Shown: positions 43,294 through 51,995 of the stretch, piece after piece
Layout: each line of letters begins with the position of its first letter
Numbering within the stretch: position 1 is the first letter of the stretch
Source of the DNA: CAJXVA01 sp963761755
Lineage (GTDB): Bacteria; Myxococcota_A; Polyangia; Nannocystales; Nannocystaceae
Length of the DNA stretch: 64,000 bases
Reading direction: 5' to 3'
NCBI GenBank assembly: GCA_963761755.1
Contig: CAVXIC010000011.1
Span: forward strand, 62,001-126,000
The notes under the pieces: generated by a model
What the model was told of the DNA's origin: nothing
The model's database searches: none
The model's input: the letters and a program-made list of their open reading frames with translations, nothing else
Translations under genes and position numbers: made by a program

Positions 43294-44682
43294 ATGCACG
43301 TTCTCGACAAATTCAAGCTCAGCCGCCGCCACATGTTGCGCGGCCTCATCGGCGGCAGCGCGGTCGCCATCGGTCTCCCGCCCCTGGAGGCGATGATGGG
43401 CCGAAGCCGGAGCGCGGCCGCCGGCGGCGGCATGCCCAAGCGCTTCATTTCGTTCTTCTTCGGCAACGGCGTACAGCTGGCCAACTTCGAGCCCGCCGAT
43501 ACCGGGCCCGGCTGGACGCCGAGTGTCCAGCTGCAGCCGTTCGCGGATGCGGGCGTGAAGGACTTCGTGACGGTCTGTACGGGGATGCGCAACCGGACCA
43601 CATCGCAGCCGATCACCCACCACGAGGGCATCACGGTGATGTCGGGCTACGACTACGAGCCGTCCAACGCCGGCGGCTTTGCCTCCGACTGGGGGGGGCC
43701 CACGATCGACCAAGTCATCGCCGACATCATCGCGGAGCAGTCGCCCACGCCGGTGCGATCGATGCAGGTCGGTGTCACCAAGTTCGACAGCCCCGTCGAC
43801 AACGGCAACGCGGCCAAGTCCGCGTCCGCGCGAGGCACCCCCGGGGCGCTCACGGCCCTGTTTCCCGAACAGAACCCGAGCCAGGTGTGGGCGAACCTCT
43901 TTGGCGAGTTCGAAGCGCCCAAGGACGATCGCGAGCTGAGGCTGTCGGTGCTCGATGCGACCAAGGCCGATATCGACGCGCTGCAGACACGCCTTGGGCA
44001 GCAGGACAAGCAGCGTCTCGATGCGCACCTGCAGAGCATCGGCGAGCTGGAGACGAAGATCAGCGCGCTCCCACCGGTGTGCGATCTCCCCTCCAACCCC
44101 AACGTCCTCAATGACGAGGACAATGGCCAGGAGCAGCTGGCGCAGGTCAACCAGGTCATGTCGGAGCTGATCGCCTATGCGTTCGTCTGCGACGTGACGC
44201 GAGTGGCCTCCAATCTGTTCTGCAGCGTGGCCAGTGAATCGGTCTTTGGCGACGTTGCAGCGTCGGCGGGGACGCATCACGGTCACAGCCACTCCAACGA
44301 CGAGGGCTACAACCAGAACATCCAGTTCATCATGCACTGCATCGCGCAGCTCATGGTCACGCTCCGCGACACCCAGGACATGAATGGGGAGAGCCTGCTG
44401 GACTCCACGCTGCTGTTTGCCAGCAGTGAACTCTCGCAGGGGTGGTCGCACAGCTGGCAGCGACAGCCGATGATCATCGGCGGACACGGTCGCAATCATC
44501 TGCGGTACCCGGGCGTGCACTACCAGGCGATTCCGCAGAACAACCCCAACGACGACTCGACCTCTGCGGGCAACACCTCGGACGTCTTGCTCACGCTGGC
44601 GCGGGCCTTCGACCCTGCGATTCCCAGCATCGGGGGCGGCGCGATGCTGTCCGAGACGCCGTTGTCCGGCATCATGGCCTGA
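43294..44682 (+). CDS. DUF1552 protein, Tat-type signal
   Basis: 462 aa with AGGAGG 6 nt upstream. The N-terminus LSRRHMLRGLIGGSAVAIGL has the twin-arginine pattern, so it is exported folded. The body matches DUF1552 (RFISFFFGNGVQLANFEP, THHEGITVMSGYD, PTIDQVIADII, and the C-terminal LLFASSELSQGWSHSWQRQP and IIGGHGRNHL). DUF1552 proteins have an alkaline-phosphatase/sulfatase-like look but no established reaction. It forms an operon with the cytochrome-type gene and ends 4 bp from the next, convergent gene. Confidence 0.88.
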   Translation: MHVLDKFKLSRRHMLRGLIGGSAVAIGLPPLEAMMGRSRSAAAGGGMPKRFISFFFGNGVQLANFEPADTGPGWTPSVQLQPFADAGVKDFVTVCTGMRNRTTSQPITHHEGITVMSGYDYEPSNAGGFASDWGGPTIDQVIADIIAEQSPTPVRSMQVGVTKFDSPVDNGNAAKSASARGTPGALTALFPEQNPSQVWANLFGEFEAPKDDRELRLSVLDATKADIDALQTRLGQQDKQRLDAHLQSIGELETKISALPPVCDLPSNPNVLNDEDNGQEQLAQVNQVMSELIAYAFVCDVTRVASNLFCSVASESVFGDVAASAGTHHGHSHSNDEGYNQNIQFIMHCIAQLMVTLRDTQDMNGESLLDSTLLFASSELSQGWSHSWQRQPMIIGGHGRNHLRYPGVHYQAIPQNNPNDDSTSAGNTSDVLLTLARAFDPAIPSIGGGAMLSETPLSGIMA

Positions 44683-44686
44683 GCCT

Positions 44687-45361
44687 TCACCCGGCGTCGT
44701 CGGGATCGAACTGCAGCGTCAACCGAACGCCCGCGGCACCCGAGTCGTCGGGGGCTGGAAAGACGGTCGAGAGCAGCGTCTCCCGCATGCACTCGATCAT
44801 CTCCAGGTCTTGGATCTGGCTGCTCTCTTCCACGTCGACCCGCTCGACGAGGCCGCCCACGTCTTGATCACCGATGATCTCGAACTGGAGATCGAGGCCG
44901 CCGGCCAACGTCGGGTCTCGCTCCAGGGCGAGCGCGTAGCACTCGTCGGCCAAGGGCATGACGTCTCGCTGAAGGTCCTTCATGAGGCCCGCCAGCGTCC
45001 CGCCGCTGCGATCGACGAGCGACTCCGTGCCGGGCTGGGCGCGCTCGTCGGTGGGCACCGGCCCAGGCTTCGGGGCGTCGGGCGGTGTCGTGGAGGCCCT
45101 TCGATCCATCGCGTCCCGAATCGCTCGCAGGTAGCGCTCTCGCTCCTTGGCGGTGATGTTCTTCTTCTTGGCTGTGACTGGGCCCGGTTGAGCGACCTTC
45201 GCCCAGGAGGTGTGCGACCCGATCGGCGCCCGACGCTGGGTCGTGGCGACCGCGTCCTGCTCGACCTCCGAGGCCGGCGCGTCGCGACCCCACGGCTGCA
45301 GGGCGACGAGGCCGGCGATCACGGCCACGATCACGACACCGAGGAGAAGGCGCTTGCGCAT
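44687..45361 (-). CDS. Membrane-anchored protein with AgmX/TonB-like C-terminal domain
   Basis: 224 aa from the ATG at 45361. One N-terminal membrane helix (RLLLGVVIVAVIAGLVAL), then a Lys/Arg/Pro-rich linker to about 120 and a C-terminal domain (MKDLQRDVMPLADECYALAL to GVRLTLQFDPDD) with two cysteines. The C-terminal part resembles the AgmX/PglI-type domain found in myxobacterial motility and envelope proteins, which is related to TonB C-termini. There is a TACACC -10-like element 7 nt before the start. Single gene; role unknown. Confidence 0.65.
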   Translation of the reverse strand: MRKRLLLGVVIVAVIAGLVALQPWGRDAPASEVEQDAVATTQRRAPIGSHTSWAKVAQPGPVTAKKKNITAKERERYLRAIRDAMDRRASTTPPDAPKPGPVPTDERAQPGTESLVDRSGGTLAGLMKDLQRDVMPLADECYALALERDPTLAGGLDLQFEIIGDQDVGGLVERVDVEESSQIQDLEMIECMRETLLSTVFPAPDDSGAAGVRLTLQFDPDDAG

Positions 45362-45416
45362 CGCGCATGGTGTAGCGCAATGGACGTGCGGACCTGACCG
45401 GCGGGCACCAATCCTC

Positions 45417-46649
45417 TCACAGCTCCCGCAGCAGGTTCGGGATCGCCTTCTTGAACGTGAAGTACCCCGCGCTCGCGCGCGGAAAGAGCGTGCGGTCCCA
45501 GTCTCGGCGATGGAGCGCAACCGCGACCCCCTCGGCGCGCAGCGCAGCCGCGACCGCGACGAAAGCGTCTGCGAAGGGTCCCACGTGCGGCGCCACTGCG
45601 ACGACGCGATCGAGGGCTGCATCCTTGGCCCATCGAGCGACGGCCTCCGCGAAGCCGTGACCATCGATGAGGCGGTGTGCAGGCACGCCCACGGCTCGGG
45701 CCGCGCGGCGCAAACCGTCCTCGAGCGCGCCCTGGTCGAACCGCCGGACGCGGGAGGGTCGCGACGCGGTCGGCGAGGAGGGGAGACCCCCGGCGACCGT
45801 GGTGAAGGGCACCGAACGCAGCTCGGAGACCTCGAGCGCGAGGTCTTCGGGCGTGACGAGCAGGCCGCTTCGCGGGCCCGGCTGGATCGGGTCGAAGTCC
45901 GCAACATCCTCGCGCGGATGGTCCTCATCCTCGCGCAGGGCCTCGGGATCCTCCACGAGCTGGCCGGCCGGGTCGAAGCGACCCTGGGTGAACGAGCGAA
46001 TGTTGGATGCTCGGGCCACGTAGTGCTTGCCGCGCGTGTGCAGCCCCGCGACCCACCGCCAGCTCAGCGTGTTGGAGGCGGCGTCGGCATCGAGCAAGTG
46101 ACGTTCGAAGAGGTCTGCGCCGAGCGTCCACGGGAGCCCGAGCGTGAAGATCCAAATGCTGGCGAACCACATGCGGGCGTGGTTGTGCAGATAGCCCGTC
46201 TCCTGCAGCTCGTGCGCCCAGTGATCGAAGCCGTCGATTCCCGTCTCGGCGTCGCATGCCCGGCGGTGTACAGGGGCCAGACGGCGATCGTCTTCGACCC
46301 GCTGAACGTCGTGGGCGCGGTCTCGGACGTACGCGCTCCACACCGACGGTCGCATCTGCATCCAACCCTTCCAGTAGGTCCGCCACAGTACCTCCTGCGT
46401 GAACTTCTCGGCGGCCACCGGGCCGTGACGGTCGACGGCCGCGCGAACGACTTCGGATTCGAGCACGAGCCGACGCTGGATCCACGGCGAGAGCCCAGAT
46501 ACGCTCGAGCGCTGCGTTGGTCCGTCGTCCGCACCGCGTTCCCAGCCTTCGTCGATGTTGCGTCCCTGCGCGTACTGGGGGCCGGCGAGCGGTGCGAACG
46601 TCTCGAGGCGCCGGAGTCCGGCGCGCCGCGTTGGCTCCCATCCCACCAT
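45417..46649 (-). CDS. Photolyase/cryptochrome-family FAD protein with permuted domain order
   Basis: 410 aa. Residues 1-260 match the FAD-binding catalytic domain of photolyases: SGLSPWIQRRLVLESEVV, EKFTQEVLWRTYWKGWMQMR, GYLHNHARMWFASIWIFTLG, and the substrate-pocket part SNTLSWRWVAGLHTRGKHYVA. The usual N-terminal antenna-binding alpha/beta domain is missing from the front. Instead residues about 310-410 (RVVAVAPHVGPFADAFVAVA, VALHRRDWDRTLFPRA, YFTFKKAIPNLL) look like that domain placed at the C-terminus. Probably a light-driven DNA repair enzyme or light sensor; activity not proven. Confidence 0.82.
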   Translation of the reverse strand: MVGWEPTRRAGLRRLETFAPLAGPQYAQGRNIDEGWERGADDGPTQRSSVSGLSPWIQRRLVLESEVVRAAVDRHGPVAAEKFTQEVLWRTYWKGWMQMRPSVWSAYVRDRAHDVQRVEDDRRLAPVHRRACDAETGIDGFDHWAHELQETGYLHNHARMWFASIWIFTLGLPWTLGADLFERHLLDADAASNTLSWRWVAGLHTRGKHYVARASNIRSFTQGRFDPAGQLVEDPEALREDEDHPREDVADFDPIQPGPRSGLLVTPEDLALEVSELRSVPFTTVAGGLPSSPTASRPSRVRRFDQGALEDGLRRAARAVGVPAHRLIDGHGFAEAVARWAKDAALDRVVAVAPHVGPFADAFVAVAAALRAEGVAVALHRRDWDRTLFPRASAGYFTFKKAIPNLLREL

Positions 46650-46776
46650 CGGCTGCTAGCACGTGGACGCGAACCGGCACGCGGCGCGGCCGCTGGCTGC
46701 TCGCGACGGCGCTTTGTGTGTAGGTGACATCCGTACCTAGCCGGGAGTTGGGACTCGCCGAACGCGGATGCCTCGC

Positions 46777-46782
46777 TATAGT
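46777..46782 (+). promoter_or_regulatory. Putative -10 box (TATAGT) for a leaderless transcript
   Basis: TATAGT ends exactly 6 nt before the ATG at 46789. It supports that start over the in-frame ATG at 46768, which lies upstream of the box. Confidence 0.45.
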
Positions 46783-46788
46783 GAAGAG

Positions 46789-49700
46789 ATGCCGCGCCCG
46801 CTTTCATGGCTCGTGGCGCTGGCCGCCCTGGGGGGCTGCTCCGAGCGACCGCCGAGCGAGGATGCACCCTCGAGCCCGGTCGTTCTCGTCGTGCCATCGA
46901 ACGCCGACCCGCAGACCGATGCGCTGGTAGGGGAGGCCCGAGCGTACCTGCAGCGCATCGCGGGGGAGGTTCGCGTCGAGCCGGTCGAGCCCGGGGATTG
47001 GGCCCGCGTCCGGGCGCTCGGCGAGGACACCGCCGCTCCGGTGGTCTTGGTGTTCGGTGCGTCGAGCTTCGTGCCCGCCCGCATCGACGCGCCTCGGCTC
47101 GACGCGCTGGGCGACTCGGGGTTCGTGTTGGACGCGTTCGAGGACGGAGCGTGGCGCGCCGCCGACGGCGACTTCGGATCTGCCTTCGTCCTGATGGACG
47201 GAAACACGGTGCTCGCTCGCCAGTACGCAATGTACGAGTCGCTGCGCCGCCTCGGCGTGCGCTTCTTCCATCCCGAGCAGGAGTACGTCCCCGAGCACGC
47301 GCCCGAGGATCTGCGGCCCCTCGTGCTGCGGCCGACGGCGCTGCACCGGCAGGGCCTGGACTACATCCCCGACTACGCCTCGCGCTCGTGGTCCTTTCAC
47401 GCTGCGCACCCGCTCGAGCACCTGGAGTCGTTCTCTGACGGCGAGGTCCCCATCGATGAGGCGCGCAACGTCAACGCATGGATCGTCAAGAATCGGGGCA
47501 ACCGGTTTCGAGGCGCCGGGCGCGGGGTGGCGTCCGAGGAGGCCCGCGCCCGGCGGGAAGACGAACTCGAGGCCCTGCGCAACCAGATGGGGTTTCCCCG
47601 CGGCACCGGCATCACGCTCCACAACGAGCAGCAGGGCGCCAGCGCCGAGATCGATCCATCCAAAGCCGAGCCGGTGCGGGAGCAGATCGAAGCGCTGGTC
47701 GAGCGGAAGCTCGCCGAGGTTCCCGAGGCGCAGTGGTTCGGCATCCACTTTGGCCCGACCGAGTTCACCACGACCCCCGATGCGCAGACCGTGCAGTGGA
47801 TCGATTGGGCCGGGACCAAGGCGATCGAACTCCGGCCCGACATCGACGTGCTGATCAACGTGCACACCACGGGCAGCCAGCCGATGCCCAACTACGACGA
47901 CCTCGGCTGCGCGCCGGGGACGAACGATGACGGGCGCTCCGACTACTACGACCTCGCCTTCCACACCGACCCACGTCTGGGGGCCTCGGTGCACACGGTC
48001 ATGTTCTACCCGCTCGAAGGTCCGGCGCGCGTCTACAACCAGCAGACGTTTGCCCACAAGCTCTGCCTGATGGAGCGGGCTTCGGCGCAGGGCCGCCCGC
48101 TGCAGTGGTTCCCGGAGGGCTCGTGGTGGCTCAGCTTCGACAACAGCATTCCGGTGTACCTGCCCTTGTATCTGTGGGCGCGCGACCGAGACGTCCAGCT
48201 CACCCGCCACCTGCTCGCTTCGCGCGGTGACGGCACGCTGACGTCGCACCGGATGTTCAACTCGGGGCACGAGTGGGGGTACTGGCAGCAGGACTACGGC
48301 GTCGGACTCTGGGCGTGGAATGTGGATGTCTCGATGGAGGCGGTGCTCACAGAGATGTTCGACCCGCTGTGCGAACCGACGGACTGGCGAGGGTGTGATG
48401 CGCGGACAGACGCGATCGTCATCCTCGAGGAGGTCATGGAGCACCAGCGCGAGTTCTTCCTGGAGCGGGAGGACTGGCAAGGGCGGCCCGGTGGTCTGTT
48501 CAGCTACTTTGCGGGCGAGGACCAAGCGGACGAGATCGCGGCGTCCAGCGGGTTCGAGTTTCGTCCGGTGCGCGTGCCGTTCAAGACCGTGCTCGGGTGG
48601 GATGCCGAGGCGCTCAGCGCATTCGAGGCGACGGACGTGACGGCGTTGCGCGAAGCGGCGCAGCTCAATCATGCGTGGGCAGACAGACTGGAGGCGCTCG
48701 ACGAGCGCGTGCCCGCCTCGGGACTGCCGTGGCTGGACGAAGTGGTCGATGGCGTGCGGATCAACGCGCTCCGAGCCGAGCATGCCGCCGCGCTGTACCA
48801 GGCGGCCCTCGAGCTGCGCCGCGGAGAGCTCGGCGAGCTCGCCGACCCGGCCTCCGGGGCGTGGCTGCATCATGACGCAGCCCAGGAGACGCTGGCCCGT
48901 GCCGAGGCCGTGGTTCGCCGCAGGGAGGCGTCGTATCGCTATCCGGACGAGCAAGTCTACGGCGGAGGTCTCACGCCCGACACGGCGCGTCCCAACGGCA
49001 CGACCTATGGGTATCGGGTGCACACCAAGACGCATCTGCTGACCTACTGGCACAACCGTCAGGACCAGGTGGCGGTGTTGCTCTCCGGAGGTGCCCTCGA
49101 TGACGCGCAAACCGTGCGGTTCGAGGACGCGCTGGCCATGCGTGGTGCACCCCTCGATCTCCACTGGCCCAACATCGAAGCGCTCGGTGGACGGGTCATG
49201 ATCGGTGCGATCGAGGTCGGGCCCGAGGACGCGGTCGTCGATCTGGGCTCGGAGTCGGGTGCGTGGCGAGTCGACGGCGAGCTCGAAACGAGCGGAACGC
49301 CGATCCTCGTCGCGGGGCAGGTCGTTCGCGCGGAGGTGCTGGGCGAGACCGAGGTCGGCGGGCTGCAGCTCGTGGAGCCTTCGGCCCCGCTCGCCCAGAC
49401 CGCTCTGACATACGTCGTGCCCCCCATGCGATGGGGTTGGCTTCCCGACGAGCGGGCGCTGGCGATCGGCTATGATCCCGACGAGAACGGGTCGGTGGTG
49501 CACGAGCACGTGCTCGTCGCTCCACTGGCGTCGGGCGGTCCTTCGGCCTTCGTCACCGAGCCGGTGCTCCTGAAGATCCCGGTGGAACGCAGTGGCGGCA
49601 CGTTCTTGCAGATCCGAATCGAGGGGGCGGTGTTCGAGGGGGCCCTCGAAGACGACGTGCTCGCGCAGGTCATGCAGGTCTCGGGTCGAATCCGCGTCGA

Positions 49701-49848
49701 CGACCTGGTGACGGTTCTCATCGACATCGGCGGATTCGACGAGCCTGGCGCTCTGTCGACGCTCTCCGAAATCCTGGGGTTCGATCCCTCCGATCCTCCC
49801 GTGACGGTGCCTCTCGCCGGTCAATTCGACGTCCAACCGCGCCCATAG
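46789..49848 (+). CDS. Large DUF4838-like lipoprotein (glycoside-hydrolase-related)
   Basis: 1019 aa from the ATG at 46789. The signal peptide ends in LGGC (C16 or so). Residues about 30-170 resemble the GH67-type N-terminal domain (VVLVVPSNADPQTDALVGEA, GNTVLARQYAMYESLRRLGV, RFFHPEQEYVPEHAP). The central part (RQGLDYIPDYASRSWSFH, WFGIHFGPTEFTTTPDA, INVHTTGSQPMPNY, HTVMFYPLEGPARVY) looks like DUF4838 and may bind or cleave sugars. A long helical and beta C-terminal half has no recognised domain. A surface glycan-active protein is the best guess; catalytic residues cannot be assigned. Confidence 0.7.
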   Translation: MPRPLSWLVALAALGGCSERPPSEDAPSSPVVLVVPSNADPQTDALVGEARAYLQRIAGEVRVEPVEPGDWARVRALGEDTAAPVVLVFGASSFVPARIDAPRLDALGDSGFVLDAFEDGAWRAADGDFGSAFVLMDGNTVLARQYAMYESLRRLGVRFFHPEQEYVPEHAPEDLRPLVLRPTALHRQGLDYIPDYASRSWSFHAAHPLEHLESFSDGEVPIDEARNVNAWIVKNRGNRFRGAGRGVASEEARARREDELEALRNQMGFPRGTGITLHNEQQGASAEIDPSKAEPVREQIEALVERKLAEVPEAQWFGIHFGPTEFTTTPDAQTVQWIDWAGTKAIELRPDIDVLINVHTTGSQPMPNYDDLGCAPGTNDDGRSDYYDLAFHTDPRLGASVHTVMFYPLEGPARVYNQQTFAHKLCLMERASAQGRPLQWFPEGSWWLSFDNSIPVYLPLYLWARDRDVQLTRHLLASRGDGTLTSHRMFNSGHEWGYWQQDYGVGLWAWNVDVSMEAVLTEMFDPLCEPTDWRGCDARTDAIVILEEVMEHQREFFLEREDWQGRPGGLFSYFAGEDQADEIAASSGFEFRPVRVPFKTVLGWDAEALSAFEATDVTALREAAQLNHAWADRLEALDERVPASGLPWLDEVVDGVRINALRAEHAAALYQAALELRRGELGELADPASGAWLHHDAAQETLARAEAVVRRREASYRYPDEQVYGGGLTPDTARPNGTTYGYRVHTKTHLLTYWHNRQDQVAVLLSGGALDDAQTVRFEDALAMRGAPLDLHWPNIEALGGRVMIGAIEVGPEDAVVDLGSESGAWRVDGELETSGTPILVAGQVVRAEVLGETEVGGLQLVEPSAPLAQTALTYVVPPMRWGWLPDERALAIGYDPDENGSVVHEHVLVAPLASGGPSAFVTEPVLLKIPVERSGGTFLQIRIEGAVFEGALEDDVLAQVMQVSGRIRVDDLVTVLIDIGGFDEPGALSTLSEILGFDPSDPPVTVPLAGQFDVQPRP

Positions 49849-49852
49849 CGTG

Positions 49853-49858
49853 TAGACT
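49853..49858 (+). promoter_or_regulatory. Putative -10 box (TAGACT) of the FHA gene
   Basis: TAGACT begins 5 bp after the previous stop codon and ends 7 nt before the GTG at 49866, suggesting an independent leaderless start in an 17-bp gap. Confidence 0.42.
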
Positions 49859-49865
49859 CCACCTC

Positions 49866-50843
49866 GTGAATGCCCTGGCTTGGTGGCTCCGTGATCCCAC
49901 GGGAACCAGACGCGAGATCGGCGCGAGAGGCCTGCTGATCGGCCGCGCATCGGACTGCGACATCGTCGTGGCCGAGCCGGAGATCAGCCGACACCAGATG
50001 TTGGTGCATCTGGAGTCCGGGGAGCCGCGCATGGTTCCGCTGGGGGCGGCGCCGTGCCTGGTCGACGGCAAGCATGTCGACACGGCGCAGGGGTTGAGCG
50101 AGGGGTCCACGCTGCGGATCGGCGAGCTCGAGCTGTCGGTGATCGCCGAACCCAAGGAGGGCGAGGGGCCGCGGTGGCTGGTGCAGATGGTCGGCGGCGG
50201 CCTCTACTCCGTGGCCAAGGATCGCTTCACGATCGGCGGTGCCCCCGGAGACGATCTGCGAACCGATGCGCTCGGAGAGACCGCTGTCGTGCTCAGCCCG
50301 CGCGACGGCTTCATGGCGGTCGAGGCCAACGTCGAGAACGTCAAGGTCGCGGGCAAGGTGCTCGAAGAAGGCGACGTCGGCAGCGCGCGGGTCGGCGATC
50401 TGGTCAAGGCCGGAGGTCTCGCGCTGCGCGTGCTCGCGGGCGACTCCTCCTCGGCCGAGACGACCAGACACCACTTGCGCCCAGAGCCCGGCGCCAGCAC
50501 GGTCACGCTCACCTTTCTACCGCGCGGTGGTCGGGTCGAGATGTCGGTCGAGGGGCGGACCGTCACGGTCTACCTCGCCGAGCGGCGCTGCAACCTCGTG
50601 GCAACCTTGCTGCAGCCACCCACTGGCTTCTCGCCGGGCGACTTCGTCGACGACGAGGTGGTGATCCCGCGGGTGTGGCCCAACCAGAGCAAGAGCCGCA
50701 CCGATCTCAACACGCTGCTGCACCGGGTTCGCAAGGATCTGATCGGGGCAGGCGTCGATGGTGCCGCGCTGGTCGAGCGGGCAGAGGGCGGCGGCGCGAC
50801 GCGGTTTCGGCTGCGCAACGATGCCGTCGTCGGCGTCGAGTGA
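49866..50843 (+). CDS. FHA-domain protein with C-terminal winged-helix-like domain
   Basis: 325 aa, GTG start. The N-terminal FHA domain shows LLIGRASDCDIVVAEPEISR (the GR and the SxxH-type phosphothreonine-binding residues, with SRHQM following). Residues about 100-195 look like a second, degenerate FHA (YSVAKDRFTIGGAPGDDL). The C-terminal 100 residues (RCNLVATLLQPPTGF, SRTDLNTLLHRVRKDL, LVERAEGGGATRFRL) resemble the OmpR-type winged helix. This suggests a transcription factor controlled by Ser/Thr phosphorylation, fitting a genome rich in Hanks kinases. Confidence 0.75.
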   Translation: MNALAWWLRDPTGTRREIGARGLLIGRASDCDIVVAEPEISRHQMLVHLESGEPRMVPLGAAPCLVDGKHVDTAQGLSEGSTLRIGELELSVIAEPKEGEGPRWLVQMVGGGLYSVAKDRFTIGGAPGDDLRTDALGETAVVLSPRDGFMAVEANVENVKVAGKVLEEGDVGSARVGDLVKAGGLALRVLAGDSSSAETTRHHLRPEPGASTVTLTFLPRGGRVEMSVEGRTVTVYLAERRCNLVATLLQPPTGFSPGDFVDDEVVIPRVWPNQSKSRTDLNTLLHRVRKDLIGAGVDGAALVERAEGGGATRFRLRNDAVVGVE

Positions 50844-50868
50844 GCTCCCCGCACGTCGAGTGAGCTCC
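50835..50868 (+). repeat. Short direct repeat across the FHA stop codon
   Basis: GTCGAGTGAGCTCC occurs at 50835-50848 and again at 50855-50868 (20-bp period). The first copy contains the TGA stop of the FHA gene, the second repeats it downstream. Confidence 0.75.
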
Positions 50869-50893
50869 TCGCCCTCACGGTTCGAGGGCGAGG
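50867..50893. terminator. Perfect 10-bp hairpin between convergent genes
   Basis: CCTCGCCCTC (50867-50876) pairs with GAGGGCGAGG (50884-50893) around a 7-nt loop, in the 123-bp gap between the FHA and deaminase genes. There is no strong T-tract; a shared bidirectional terminator is likely. Confidence 0.6.
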
Positions 50894-50966
50894 CCGACCT
50901 GTTGCCTCGCGAGCTCACAGCGGTGCTCGGTTCGTCGACCGCGCAGGGCAAGAGATGGAAGTGCCG

Positions 50967-51983
50967 TCATCGGGTTGACGACTGCCCGTTCGTCGACTGT
51001 TCGAGCGCCGCTCGGAGCTCGGCCTTTCGCGCATCGGAGGCAAACGACGCTTCGATCGCGTTGTCCGCCAGCGTCCGGAGGACCTCATCGCCGAGCCCGA
51101 GGGCGCGCTGGCATTGCTCGTAGTTGTCCGTCATGTAGCCGCCGAAGTACGCGGGGTCGTCGGAGTTGATCGTCACGCAAAGACCGGCCTCGAGCAGTTG
51201 GGGCAGGTTGTGCTGCGAGAGATCCTCGAACACGCGAAGCTTGACGTTCGACAGGGGGCAGACCGTCAGGGGAATGCGTTCTTCGGCCAAGCGGGCTGCG
51301 AGCTTGGGGTCTTCGAGGCACCGCACGCCGTGATCGATGCGCGCCACCCCGAGCGCATCGAGTGCGCCCCAGATGTACTCGGGTGGACCCTCCTCTCCTG
51401 CATGGGCGACGCGGTGCAGCCCTTCGGACGCGGCGAGCGCGAACGCGTCGACGAAGCGTTCGGGCGGGTTGCCGACCTCGGCGCTGTCCAGCCCCACGCC
51501 GATGAAGTGCTCGCGATAGGGCAAGGCGTCGCGCAGCGTCTGCAGCGCGGCGTCCCCCGAGAGATGCCGCAGAAAGCAAAGAATGAGCGCCGAGGTGATG
51601 CCGAGGTCCGCTTCTGCCTTGGCGCAGGCGGCACGAAGGCCTTCGATGACGGTGCCCATGGCAACGCCGCGCTCGGTATGGGTCTGAGGATCGAAGAAGA
51701 GCTCGGCGTGCTGCACGTTGTCGTCCTTCACGCGCCGAAAGTAGGCCCAGGCGAGGTCGAAGAAGTCCTCCTCGGTCTTCAGGACCGCGGCGCCCTGATA
51801 GTAGAGATCGAGAAAGTCCTGCAGGTTGCCGAACTGGTACGCGGCCCGTAGGTCCTCGACCGAGGCGTACGGGAGCGCCATGGCGTTGCGCTCGGCCAGG
51901 GCAAACATCAGCTCGGGCTCGAGCGTGCCTTCGATATGGAGGTGCAGTTCGACCTTGGGCAGGCGCGCAGCAAACGAGCTCAT
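50967..51983 (-). CDS. Adenine/adenosine deaminase
   Basis: 338 aa. Zinc ligands HLH at H14/H16 (PKVELHLHIEGT), later HAGEEG with the catalytic Glu region, IDHGVRCLED and the SDDPAYFGGY segment. The PAYFGGY ending of the last motif is typical of the adenine-deaminase subgroup (Aah1-like), so adenine to hypoxanthine is at least as likely as adenosine to inosine. A purine salvage role in the cytosol. It has its own TACTCT -10 box overlapping the end of the RND gene. Confidence 0.88.
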   Translation of the reverse strand: MSSFAARLPKVELHLHIEGTLEPELMFALAERNAMALPYASVEDLRAAYQFGNLQDFLDLYYQGAAVLKTEEDFFDLAWAYFRRVKDDNVQHAELFFDPQTHTERGVAMGTVIEGLRAACAKAEADLGITSALILCFLRHLSGDAALQTLRDALPYREHFIGVGLDSAEVGNPPERFVDAFALAASEGLHRVAHAGEEGPPEYIWGALDALGVARIDHGVRCLEDPKLAARLAEERIPLTVCPLSNVKLRVFEDLSQHNLPQLLEAGLCVTINSDDPAYFGGYMTDNYEQCQRALGLGDEVLRTLADNAIEASFASDARKAELRAALEQSTNGQSSTR

Positions 51984-51989
51984 GGTGTG

Positions 51990-51995
51990 AGAGTA
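51990..51995 (-). promoter_or_regulatory. Putative -10 box (TACTCT) for a leaderless transcript
   Basis: TACTCT on the minus strand ends exactly 6 nt before the ATG at 51983. It fills the gap immediately after the RND pump stop codon, so the deaminase may be transcribed independently of the pump. Confidence 0.45.

Noticed and set aside
40428..43634. Open frame of over 1000 codons on the minus strand
   Set aside because: It is antisense to rsgA and the DUF1592 gene, both with clear motifs.
46768..46788. Upstream in-frame start for the DUF4838-like lipoprotein
   Set aside because: It would lie before the TATAGT box and adds residues ahead of a good lipoprotein signal.
46804..49950. Open frame of over 1000 codons on the minus strand
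   Set aside because: It is antisense to the DUF4838-like lipoprotein gene, which has a signal peptide, family features and a -10 box. The antisense product is low-complexity Arg/His/Gly sequence.
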